From contig JACDOK010000006.1 of NCBI GenBank assembly GCA_017656185.1, forward strand, positions 1 through 64,000: a stretch of 64,000 nt of DNA. Direction: 5' to 3'. Of the stretch, positions 49,630 through 56,833 are shown piece by piece. This DNA comes from Peptococcaceae bacterium (GTDB taxonomy: Bacteria > Bacillota > Desulfotomaculia > Desulfotomaculales > JACDOK01). Within the stretch, counting starts at the first letter, position 1; each line of letters begins with the position of its first letter. The notes below the pieces were generated by a model. It was not told the DNA's origin. It was given only the letters and a program-made list of their open reading frames with translations, and made no database searches. The position numbers and the translations under genes are program-made.

Positions 49630-49700
49630 AAAAGGCCGCTACCCTCCCCCTTGGCACACGGGGGAGAATAACGGCCTATCGTTGTTCGATTCAGCCTTTA
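49630..49700 (-). ncRNA. Structured element copy 2
   Basis: Minus strand: GGCT-ga-ATCG-aacaa-CGAT-a-GGCC, then terminator-like hairpin GGCCGTTATTCTCCCCC / GGGGGAGGGTAGCGGCC followed by TTTTTC. Relative to copies 1 and 3 the paired positions change together (GGCCGGC/GCCGGCC versus GGCCGTTA/TAACGGCC or TAGCGGCC). It lies 27 nt after the UspA stop and 35 nt before the DUF2292-type start. Confidence 0.65.
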
Positions 49701-49726
49701 ATATTTAATTGAGTTAATTAATTAAA

Positions 49727-50179
49727 TTATTTAATGAGGATTACCGGGCACGGCGCCATTTGCAAAACTTTATGACTGACACTACCAAGGAATATTTCCT
49801 TTAAATTACTCATGCCGCGCGTACCCATCACAATCAGGTCGACACCGTGCTTGCGGGCATACTCGCTGATTTCCTCGGCGGGATTGCCGGCACCGTAATC
49901 AGACTGGACATTAATGCCCTTTTCTTTGAAGACCGCTTCCGCCTGTTCCAAGATACGCTGGCGCTCCTCGGCAAACACTTCCCGAATGTGTTTACCCTGT
50001 TCACCCCAGTCAGCCGCCACCCAGTAGAGACGGCGCGATATATAACTGCGCGGAATGCGGTCAACAGTAAAAACGGTGACTTTACTGTTGGGGTTGAATT
50101 TGGCCAACTCTGCCGCATATTGGGCAGCACGCATGGCACACTCCGACCCGTCAACAGGTACCAAAATGTTGTTAATCAT
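49727..50179 (-). CDS. Universal stress protein (UspA family, ATP-binding type)
   Basis: A 150-residue Rossmann-like protein: 'MINNILVPVDGSECAMRAAQYAAELA' at the N-terminus and the ATP-binding motif GxxG-x9-GS in 'GTRGMSNLKEIFLGSVS' followed by 'CPVILIK'. ATP-binding Usp proteins are stress- or energy-linked modulators, often of transporters. ATG 50179 has GGGAGGTGACG upstream; the track start at 50257 would run through structured element copy 3. It lies in the short-gene block next to TauE. Confidence 0.93.
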   Translation of the reverse strand: MINNILVPVDGSECAMRAAQYAAELAKFNPNSKVTVFTVDRIPRSYISRRLYWVAADWGEQGKHIREVFAEERQRILEQAEAVFKEKGINVQSDYGAGNPAEEISEYARKHGVDLIVMGTRGMSNLKEIFLGSVSHKVLQMAPCPVILIK

Positions 50180-50235
50180 AGGCGTCACCTCCCAATTAAA
50201 ACTTTTTTGGTAAGCTTGGTTCAGCCCTTTAATAC

Positions 50236-50306
50236 CAAAGGCCGTTACCCTCCCCATTACATCAGTTTGGGAAGAATAACGGCCTATCGTTGTTCGATTC
50301 GGCCCG
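50236..50306 (-). ncRNA. Structured element copy 3
   Basis: Minus strand: GGCC-ga-ATCG-aacaa-CGAT-a-GGCC, then GGCCGTTATTCTTCCC / GGGGAGGGTAACGGCC followed by TTTGG. It lies about 10 nt after the DUF2292-type gene (50316) and 57 nt before the UspA start. Confidence 0.65.
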
Positions 50307-50315
50307 TTTTCAATT

Positions 50316-50549
50316 TTATCTCAGGCATATCTCTGCCACTTCCTGAAGCGGCTTGATTACTATTCCTTTCCGGTCTTTCCGGTTGCTGCCAGGTTTTTCC
50401 TCCAGGCGCACGGTACGGATAGCTTCGTAAACCACTACCGGTTGACCGTTCTCGACTCTTAGTTTGACCTCGCCCCAACCCATTTGGCGCAGAAAATATA
50501 TTAGCTTTTTTTCCCGGCTTGTTAGATTGAAAGGACCTCGCTCATCCAC
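50316..50549 (-). CDS. DUF2292-type small protein (second copy)
   Basis: A 77-residue protein: 'LTSREKKLIYFLRQMGWGEVKLRVENGQPVVVYEAIRTVRLEE' is the DUF2292-like core, followed by a basic region (KPGSNRKDRKG). GTG 50549 is preferred because GGAAGGGGTGG lies 6-8 nt upstream; the track ATG at 50576 has no SD. It is paralogous to the 49392 protein. Element copy 3 starts directly after its stop codon. Confidence 0.7.
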   Translation of the reverse strand: MDERGPFNLTSREKKLIYFLRQMGWGEVKLRVENGQPVVVYEAIRTVRLEEKPGSNRKDRKGIVIKPLQEVAEICLR

Positions 50550-50917
50550 GGTGCCACCCCTTCCAAGGAGGTTCATCTATCGTGGTTATGGTCATAGTCA
50601 AGGTGCTTATCTATATAATTGATTAGCCCTGGTGACGCTTGTTTTTAGGATTTGACCCTTTACGAAGGGCTTTGCAACTGTGGTGATAGCAATTTGTTGT
50701 CACTACTACGTGATTGTCGTAACGTTCACAAGTGTCCTTATAAATACTTCTTTTTCCGGGACAACCAGCCTCTTTTAACCTTCCATGTCTGCCTCCTGCT
50801 TTTGTTGGGTTCAACGTACCAAAACCCTGTAATGATGTCAATACCTTTTTTAAAAAAATATTCATTATGAAAAATTTTATATTGGTTGTTAAATTTCCGG
50901 CACCTGGTACTTGTACC
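50550..50917. other. Intergenic region with one TTGTCACTAC motif and a possible minus-strand promoter
   Basis: TTGTCACTAC at 50697-50706 is the eighth copy of the motif found around 30-35 kb. On the minus strand, TTGACA (50839-50834), 17 bp and TACGTT form a weak sigma-A-type promoter for the DUF2292-UspA block. The ORF 50623-50865 has no SD and no similarity that I recognise. Confidence 0.45.
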
Positions 50918-51295
50918 CTACTCGTCCTCTTTATTAACCACCATTCTTTTCACCGTGGCACGCAGCTCAGCTACACTAAAGGGCTTGATTATATATCCCG
51001 TTGCGCCTTTGGAAATTGCTGCGGAGGCTACATCGATGCTGCCATGGCCGGTGATGAGGATCAGCGGTACCTGGGCATCAACCTGCCTGACTCTCCGTAC
51101 CACTTCCAGTCCGTCCATGTCCGGCATTTTTAAATCCACCAACACCGCTGCCGGCTTTTCATTAAAAAACAATTCCAGTCCCTCACGCCCCCCACCGGCG
51201 GTCACCGGTATAAAACCTTCCTGTTCCATGGCCTTGGCGAGGACCCAGCGCATCTCTTCCTCATCATCGATGATTAAAATCTTAGGCTCTGCCAT
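50918..51295 (-). CDS. Stand-alone response-regulator receiver protein
   Basis: A protein of about 125 residues with only a receiver domain: acidic pocket 'IIDDEEEM', phospho-Asp in 'VDLKMPDMDG', 'LITGHG' and 'YIIKPFSVAEL'. It lacks a DNA-binding or other output domain. It is highly similar to the receiver of the NtrC-type protein at 41786 ('KILIIDDEEEMRWVL' versus 'KILIIDDEEYMCWAI'). ATG 51295 is used from SD spacing (GAAAGGAG); the kinase gene ends 1 nt away. It may act like a Spo0F/CheY-type phosphate carrier between the two kinases and the NtrC-type regulator (inference). Confidence 0.92.
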   Translation of the reverse strand: MAEPKILIIDDEEEMRWVLAKAMEQEGFIPVTAGGGREGLELFFNEKPAAVLVDLKMPDMDGLEVVRRVRQVDAQVPLILITGHGSIDVASAAISKGATGYIIKPFSVAELRATVKRMVVNKEDE

Positions 51296-51296
51296 T

Positions 51297-52802
51297 CTAC
51301 CCATCTCCTTTCGTTACCGGTAGGTATACCGTCATTTTCGTACCCGATCCGGGTTTGCTTTCAGCCTTAATCTGCCCGCCATGAACCCCGATAATCTGCT
51401 GGCTTATGGCCAGGCCCAGCCCGCTGCCGCCTTCTTTGGTAGTGTAATAGGGTTCAAAAATGTGCGGCAGGTCATCGGCAGCAATACCCTTTCCGGTATC
51501 CTCAAAGGTAACGCGTATCCATTCGTCTGCCTGCTGCGAGGTAATAATCAGGGACCCGCCCTCCGGCATAGCCTGCACAGCATTAATGATCAGGTTTAAG
51601 AAGACCTGTTTCAACTTTTCCTGGCTTCCTATCACCTGAGGCAAATCATCGGCCAGCCGGAGCTGCAGGTCAATGTGAAGGCGACGCAGCAGGGCATCGG
51701 AAAAGTTCAATACGCTTTGTACCAGCTCGTTTACATCAAGAGGCTGCAGCTTGCCGTTATCCGGTTTCCCAAAATCGAGCAGTTCGTCAACAATCTTATT
51801 TTGACGTTCAATCTGCTGCTTCATGCGCTTAATATATTCTTTTATGCCTGAACATTCCTTAAGATCATCCTCCATTACTTCTACAGTCGCCCTCAGGATC
51901 CCAAGAGGATTCCGTAATTCGTGGGCAATTCCGGTTACCAGCCTTCCCAAAGCCGCCAAACAATCGGCCCGCCGCAGTTGTTCCTTCAGTTGTTCCTTTT
52001 CCGCCAGCCCGTCCGCCATCTTGTTGATCGCTTTGGCAATCTGTCCCATCTCTCCCGGCATGGGTGCCAGCCGAAAGCCGGTATCGTACTCCAGCGCTTC
52101 TAAACCTTTTTTAATCCTGCTGATATGACGGGTAACGTTAAAAACGACGACCATAAGCCCTAAAATACATACGCAAAAGACAATTAGCATTGTATAGCGT
52201 GTAATCAGGCGAAAATGATAGCTCTTGGCAAAAATTGGGTGCATGCGTTCCTCCGCCCATACTACGGCCACCGGCTCTCCGTTCACCATCACAGGACGCA
52301 GGTATTCCAGGAATTCATCGTCCCAGGTTCGCCCCAGCCTCGAGATCGCATCCCGGGTCGCGAGGGCAGCCTGGATTCCGGCTGATACCTCTCTTAAAAT
52401 GCGCTGCTCGCGCCGTTTCTGTTCCGCCGGGGAAAGCTCCCTGTACTCGTGCAGAAAGCCTTCCACATACATCTCGTCAGTTTTAGGCAGGTACAGTCCC
52501 AAGCGTACCCCGGCATACTCCGATGCCAGGGGCTTGGCCGTCTTTGTAAAGACAGCCGCCAACTTGTTACCGGTATCTTGGGCCCCTTTTTCTTCTATCT
52601 CTTTCGCAGCCGCACTCTCCAGTTTAGATGAAAGTTCAGTGACAATTTCACCAAGGCGTTTCTCCTTCTCTTTCAGCACCACTTCGTCACTCTTGCTGGC
52701 GTAAAGCAGGTCGTAAAGCATTACAAGCACCGGTACCACCAAAACCACCAGTACAATAGCAATGAGCTGAAAGCGCATGCCCCGGTTTCTGATTAACGCC
52801 AC
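51297..52802 (-). CDS. Sensor histidine kinase, paralogue of 40276
   Basis: A 501-residue membrane kinase with the same layout as the kinase at 40276: membrane helix ('LIAIVLVVLVVPVLVMLYDLLYA'), extracytoplasmic domain ('GVRLGLYLPKTDEMYVEGFLHEYRELSPAEQ'), second helix ('LIVFCVCILGLMVVVFNVT'), HAMP, H box 'GIAHELRNPLG', N box 'NLIINAVQAM', G boxes 'DTGKGIA' and 'GSGLGLAI'. Start GTG 52802. It pairs with the stand-alone receiver. The close match of sensor regions suggests duplication with retention of ligand. It lies between the apr/qmo/hdr operon and the UspA block, so it may monitor sulfur-anion or redox status (inference). Confidence 0.93.
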   Translation of the reverse strand: MALIRNRGMRFQLIAIVLVVLVVPVLVMLYDLLYASKSDEVVLKEKEKRLGEIVTELSSKLESAAAKEIEEKGAQDTGNKLAAVFTKTAKPLASEYAGVRLGLYLPKTDEMYVEGFLHEYRELSPAEQKRREQRILREVSAGIQAALATRDAISRLGRTWDDEFLEYLRPVMVNGEPVAVVWAEERMHPIFAKSYHFRLITRYTMLIVFCVCILGLMVVVFNVTRHISRIKKGLEALEYDTGFRLAPMPGEMGQIAKAINKMADGLAEKEQLKEQLRRADCLAALGRLVTGIAHELRNPLGILRATVEVMEDDLKECSGIKEYIKRMKQQIERQNKIVDELLDFGKPDNGKLQPLDVNELVQSVLNFSDALLRRLHIDLQLRLADDLPQVIGSQEKLKQVFLNLIINAVQAMPEGGSLIITSQQADEWIRVTFEDTGKGIAADDLPHIFEPYYTTKEGGSGLGLAISQQIIGVHGGQIKAESKPGSGTKMTVYLPVTKGDG

Positions 52803-52943
52803 GTCGTGACCCTCTCTCCCATCAATCCCACCAATTCTGGCGGCCCGCTTAAATACAACGCCTGATTATTTATACACCGCCCTTCCGGTGGATCAATACG
52901 TAATTCGCCCTTTATCCCCGTATTCCTACACGGGTTTTAAACC

Positions 52944-52981
52944 AAAAAAGGGCGCCTTCACCGTGAAGGCGCCCTTTTTTT
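52944..52981. terminator. Terminator of the apr-qmo-hdr operon
   Basis: GGGCGCCTTCAC-cgt-GAAGGCGCCC flanked by AAAAAA and TTTTTTT, 6 nt beyond the hdrB stop codon on the minus strand; it can also work in the other direction. Confidence 0.92.
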
Positions 52982-52986
52982 ATGAT

Positions 52987-53868
52987 TTAAAGGCCGAACC
53001 TTTTGAGTATCTTTTGGGGCGAAACGATGTTGTGCTCGAACCCCAGTTCCTTAACCTTAAGATCAAATGCTACCCCCATTAACTGTGTAATAAAGAAAAC
53101 AGGCATATCATAATTGCGTCCCTTTACCTGGTTAATCTTCTTCTGGTAAGCGTCACAGTTCATATGGCACATTGGACAAGGGGTAACAATGACGTCAGCC
53201 CCGGCCTGATGGGCCGCTTCCAGCACATCGCCGGTAAGATCATAAATCATGTTGACGTTCGTAAACTGCTGCGACCCGCCGCAGCAGCGGGCGGCGTGTG
53301 TAAAGGGCACTGCCGTTGCCCCCATAGCCTCGACGATCTGGCCCAGCACCTTCGGGCGTTCCACGTCGTCGAAATCAGGTCTCCGCACACCGCGTACCGT
53401 CTGACAGCCCGAGTAACACGCCACTTTCAAACCTTCCAGCGGCTTAATGGTGCGGGCTTTGATTTCATCAAGGCCGATATCATTCACCAGCACGTCCAAC
53501 AGGTGGCGGACACGCAGGGTACCGTTGTACTGGAGGCCCGCAGCGCTTAAAGCTTCGTTGCATTTTTGAGCAAACTCAGGCTCGGTTTTAAATCTCTCGT
53601 TTACCCAGGCCAAATTCATGAAGCAGGAACTGCACCCTACCAGAATATCACCGGCACCGTTCTTTTCGGCTAGGGCCAAGTTCCGCGCCGTAATAGCCTG
53701 CTGCGGAAAATCGCCGATAACGTTGGCGACTACGGTTGCGCCACAGCAGTTCCAATCGGGGATATCCTTGGCCTCCAGGCCCAGCGCTTTATTGATAGCC
53801 TCAAAAGAAACCCCGTAGGCCTTACCTGTTGCTTCCATGGAACATCCGGGATAGAAACTGTACGCCAT
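52987..53868 (-). CDS. hdrB: Heterodisulfide reductase subunit B-like protein (Qmo-associated)
   Basis: A 293-residue protein with two CCG cysteine domains that bind an unusual [4Fe-4S] cluster: 'CYSGCQTVRG... CCGGSQQ' and 'YPGCSMEATGK... DWNCCGATV... CSSCFMN', then 'TPCPMCHMNCD'. In Gram-positive sulfate reducers HdrB and HdrC replace the membrane subunit QmoC beside qmoAB. It should therefore take part in electron flow between the quinone pool (or a thiol/disulfide carrier) and QmoAB-AprBA. AAAGGAGGG precedes the ATG. It follows hdrC without a gap and ends at the terminator at 52944. Confidence 0.93.
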   Translation of the reverse strand: MAYSFYPGCSMEATGKAYGVSFEAINKALGLEAKDIPDWNCCGATVVANVIGDFPQQAITARNLALAEKNGAGDILVGCSSCFMNLAWVNERFKTEPEFAQKCNEALSAAGLQYNGTLRVRHLLDVLVNDIGLDEIKARTIKPLEGLKVACYSGCQTVRGVRRPDFDDVERPKVLGQIVEAMGATAVPFTHAARCCGGSQQFTNVNMIYDLTGDVLEAAHQAGADVIVTPCPMCHMNCDAYQKKINQVKGRNYDMPVFFITQLMGVAFDLKVKELGFEHNIVSPQKILKRFGL

Positions 53869-53869
53869 C

Positions 53870-54439
53870 TTAGTGTCCCTCCTTTGCCAGGGCCACGGCC
53901 TTGTCGTAGATCTTCTTCACATCTCCCAACCCCTTGACTTTCTTGGGAGGTGCCAGCGGCAGGCGTTTGGCCTTCATCATGGCCATGCCTACGTCCTGCA
54001 TTTTCATGGCATCCTTTATGGCGCCAAAGCCGGACTTCATATAGTAGGCGTTGGTCATCCCCAATTCAAAGACACGACCACGCTTCATCATACTATCAAA
54101 GAAGACCTTGCTCAAGGTAGCCACTGGCGCTTTCGTACCCTTTTCAAAGTGATAGTGCTTCAACGAGTGCATTACGTCAATGATAGGAATGCCGCGCGGA
54201 CAACGCACCGTGCACAGGCAACAAGAGGTACACAGCCAAGGCGTATTGGCTTTTAAAACCTTGTCCACTTCGCCGGCAAACAGCATCTTAAAAAGCTGCC
54301 GCGGGGTATAATCCATCAGGTGACGTGCCGGACAGGTTACGGCACACAGCCCGCACTGCATACACTGCTGGGCATATTTACCGCTTTCCAGGTTGTACAC
54401 CTCACGGGAAGCAGCAGGGTTGTATTTAAACGCGCACAT
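53870..54439 (-). CDS. hdrC: Heterodisulfide reductase subunit C-like protein (Qmo-associated)
   Basis: A 189-residue iron-sulfur protein with two [4Fe-4S] ferredoxin motifs: 'CMQCGLCAVTCPARHLM' and 'CTSCCLCTVRCPRGIPI'. No membrane-spanning helices are apparent, unlike QmoC, whose cytochrome b-like part is missing. The C-terminal 90 residues are charged helices. It lies between qmoB and hdrB; the 170-bp gap to qmoB holds a strong hairpin, so transcript levels of hdrCB may differ from those of qmoAB. Partner and membrane attachment are inferred from Gram-positive sulfate reducers. Confidence 0.92.
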   Translation of the reverse strand: MCAFKYNPAASREVYNLESGKYAQQCMQCGLCAVTCPARHLMDYTPRQLFKMLFAGEVDKVLKANTPWLCTSCCLCTVRCPRGIPIIDVMHSLKHYHFEKGTKAPVATLSKVFFDSMMKRGRVFELGMTNAYYMKSGFGAIKDAMKMQDVGMAMMKAKRLPLAPPKKVKGLGDVKKIYDKAVALAKEGH

Positions 54440-54563
54440 TGTTACTTAACCTCCTTACGTTAGCAAACCTAATCTCCTAAGATCGAAACTTAGGTCTCCC
54501 CCTAATCGCCGCGTAATGCTAAGCATATGCTCCAGGCACCGGCTTGTAGCAATCGGAGGCCCT

Positions 54564-54601
54564 GGGAGGAGACGGAGTCGGCCAAACCCCGGTCTCCTCC
54601 C
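54564..54601 (-). other. Hairpin between qmoB and hdrC
   Basis: GGGAGGAGAC (54564-54573) and GTCTCCTCCC (54592-54601) form a perfect 10-bp stem 10 nt after the qmoB stop. No T run follows on the minus strand, so it looks like an mRNA-processing or stability hairpin rather than a terminator. Confidence 0.6.
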
Positions 54602-54610
54602 TGTCAAGCC

Positions 54611-56833
54611 TTAGAAATCTTTCATGGGGTTAGGACCTAATTCTTCCAGTTTCTCGGCAAATTCATCCAGTATCTTAGGAATTTGGTCGTAATCCATAAT
54701 GCTGACCTGCCGCATCTGCACCCGCTCGGATTCTAAGCGCAACCTGTCCAGGGTCTCCGAAATCTTCGACAATCTAATCTCAGCCAGTTCACTGCCCTTT
54801 ACGAAGTGGCACTGGTAATCATCCCCGTGTTTGCAGCCCAGGAGCATAACGCCGTCAAATCCGTTCGACATCGCGTCGGCGATCCAGATAAGGTTCAGCG
54901 AACCCAGGCATCTTACCGGGATGATTCTGATCCAGGGGTTGTATTCGAGGCGGTTGATACCCGCTATGTCGAGGGCCGGGATGGCGTCATTTTCACAGGC
55001 AAAGACCAGAATTCTCGGCTTTTCTTCAAATTCTTCCGGCACCTCGATGTTCTTGAGCATGCTGCCGATCATACCCACCGAGTAATTCTTGAAGGAGATA
55101 ATCCGTTCCGGACAAGCACCCATACAGGTACCGCATCTTCTGCACCGGGTGGGATGGGGCAGCGGGTAGGTTTTTTCGTCTTCATTAATGGCGCCAAACG
55201 GGCATTCTTCGGTACATCTCTTACACTGCGTACAACGGGACAGGTTGAATTCGGGGAACGAGAAATCAAGCGCCCGCGGGTGTACCGCCGCGCCCTTCGC
55301 GGTAAGCTCGACACATTGAATGGCCTTCAGCGCCGCACCGGCAGCATCGTCAATGGCCGCCCGCACGTCCATCGGCGCCCTTACCGTACCGGCGGGATAA
55401 ATGCCGGTCCGGCGGCTTTCGTACGGGAAGCAGATGAAATGCGAGTCGGGAAAGCCGTATTTCAAGGACGGCAGTTCCGGACCCTGCCGGTACTGCAGGT
55501 TAAGGATATCCGATCTGATGATCGTATCAGCCGCCGCCGCAGCAGCCTCAGCTTCTTCGCCCTCTTTGACTTCCACCGTCAATTCCTCTTCGCCGAAAGC
55601 CGTAGTGGGTACCATACCGGTAGCCAGAACCACGAGATCACTGTCTACCTGTACGGTTTCACCACGAACGACGTCCTCGGCTTCCACGCTTACCTGACCG
55701 CCAGCTTCGTTCACACCGACAACTTCACCCTTAATGAAGACAACACCTTCACTCTGGGCTTTCTTATACAGGAACTCGTACTGGCCGGCCGCCCGCAGGT
55801 CTTTATAAATAATGACCGCGGTGGCATCCGGATTCTGCTCTTTCACGTACAGGGCCTGCCGCAGAGAACCGACACAGCACTCGGCGGAACAATAGGGCAG
55901 GTGCTCGGGGTCACGGGACCCGGCACACTGGATAAAGGTTACGCTCTGTACTTCCTTGCCGTCGGAAGGCCGCGTAATCTTGCCGCTGGACGCCATTTCC
56001 TCAAACTGGTCCTTGGTGACCACGTCCTGGAAACGTCCAAAGCCCAGATGCGCCAACTTGGTGGCGTCGTACGGCTTGGCACCGGTCGCCAGTACGATCG
56101 CACCGACCTTTTCCTTAACGGTGTTTCCGTTCTGGTTGATAGTAACTTCAAAAATACCCGGGCCACCGGAAATACCCTCCGATTTGGCCGATGTATAAAC
56201 GGTAATGTTCGGGTTGTCCTCAACCTGCTTGATAATATCCTGGATATCGTTTTCCCTGAGTTCATCGTACGGCGGGCGCAGCGCCACCTGCTTATACTGC
56301 TTAGCCACCCAACCGCCCAGAGAGGCTTCCTTTTCGATCAAGACTACCTTGTAACCGGCTGCAGCCGCTTCCAATGCCGCGGTCAGACCGACCAGGCCAC
56401 CGCCAACTACCAAAATAGTCTTGACAATGCCTTCTTCTATGTACGGTTCCGGCAATTCAGACTTCTGGACCTTGACAATGCCCATACGCATATTGTCTTC
56501 GGCGATCATATCGGTGTCCTCGTCATTAGCCGGGTGGCACCATACTACGTGCTCTCTCAGGTTGACACGCTCTACCATAACAGAAGGGCCAAAATTAAAT
56601 ACATCGGTATTCACGCGGCCCGAGCATCCGGCGACAATTACGGCGTTAACGCCTTCTTCTCCTTCCAGGTCCTTCTTGATCAGTTCTACGCCTTCCTTGC
56701 CGCACAGGTGAGCGTGGGTCCGCACTACCGGACATTTGTATTCTTTTTCGGCAACCTTGGTTACCTTATCGATGTCCAGGGCGTCACCAATACCACACCC
56801 CGTGCAAACGTACACGCCAATTTTCTTAGCCAT
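54611..56833 (-). CDS. qmoB: Quinone-interacting membrane-bound oxidoreductase, subunit QmoB
   Basis: A protein of about 740 residues: an N-terminal Cys-containing region ('VYVCTGCGIGDAL'), a large FAD-binding HdrA-like domain ('ILVVGGGLVGLTAALEAAAAGYKVVLIEKE'; 'ATGAKPYDATKL'), two [4Fe-4S] motifs ('CTQCKRCTEECPFGA', 'CRRCGTCMGACPERI') and a C-terminal MvhD-like domain ('RIIPVRCLGSLNLIWIADAMSNGFDGVMLLGCKHGDDYQC'). QmoB passes electrons with QmoA to AprBA. ATG 56833 is used, which overlaps qmoA by 8 bp. The length is normal for the family. Confidence 0.96.
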   Translation of the reverse strand: MAKKIGVYVCTGCGIGDALDIDKVTKVAEKEYKCPVVRTHAHLCGKEGVELIKKDLEGEEGVNAVIVAGCSGRVNTDVFNFGPSVMVERVNLREHVVWCHPANDEDTDMIAEDNMRMGIVKVQKSELPEPYIEEGIVKTILVVGGGLVGLTAALEAAAAGYKVVLIEKEASLGGWVAKQYKQVALRPPYDELRENDIQDIIKQVEDNPNITVYTSAKSEGISGGPGIFEVTINQNGNTVKEKVGAIVLATGAKPYDATKLAHLGFGRFQDVVTKDQFEEMASSGKITRPSDGKEVQSVTFIQCAGSRDPEHLPYCSAECCVGSLRQALYVKEQNPDATAVIIYKDLRAAGQYEFLYKKAQSEGVVFIKGEVVGVNEAGGQVSVEAEDVVRGETVQVDSDLVVLATGMVPTTAFGEEELTVEVKEGEEAEAAAAAADTIIRSDILNLQYRQGPELPSLKYGFPDSHFICFPYESRRTGIYPAGTVRAPMDVRAAIDDAAGAALKAIQCVELTAKGAAVHPRALDFSFPEFNLSRCTQCKRCTEECPFGAINEDEKTYPLPHPTRCRRCGTCMGACPERIISFKNYSVGMIGSMLKNIEVPEEFEEKPRILVFACENDAIPALDIAGINRLEYNPWIRIIPVRCLGSLNLIWIADAMSNGFDGVMLLGCKHGDDYQCHFVKGSELAEIRLSKISETLDRLRLESERVQMRQVSIMDYDQIPKILDEFAEKLEELGPNPMKDF

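Noticed and set aside
50180-50257. N-terminal extension of UspA in the track
   Set aside because: Runs through the structured element; the Usp fold starts at ATG 50179 with a strong SD.
50623-50865. ORF 80 aa minus strand in the gap downstream of the receiver gene
   Set aside because: No SD or similarity; the region is better explained as promoter/leader DNA of the DUF2292 block.
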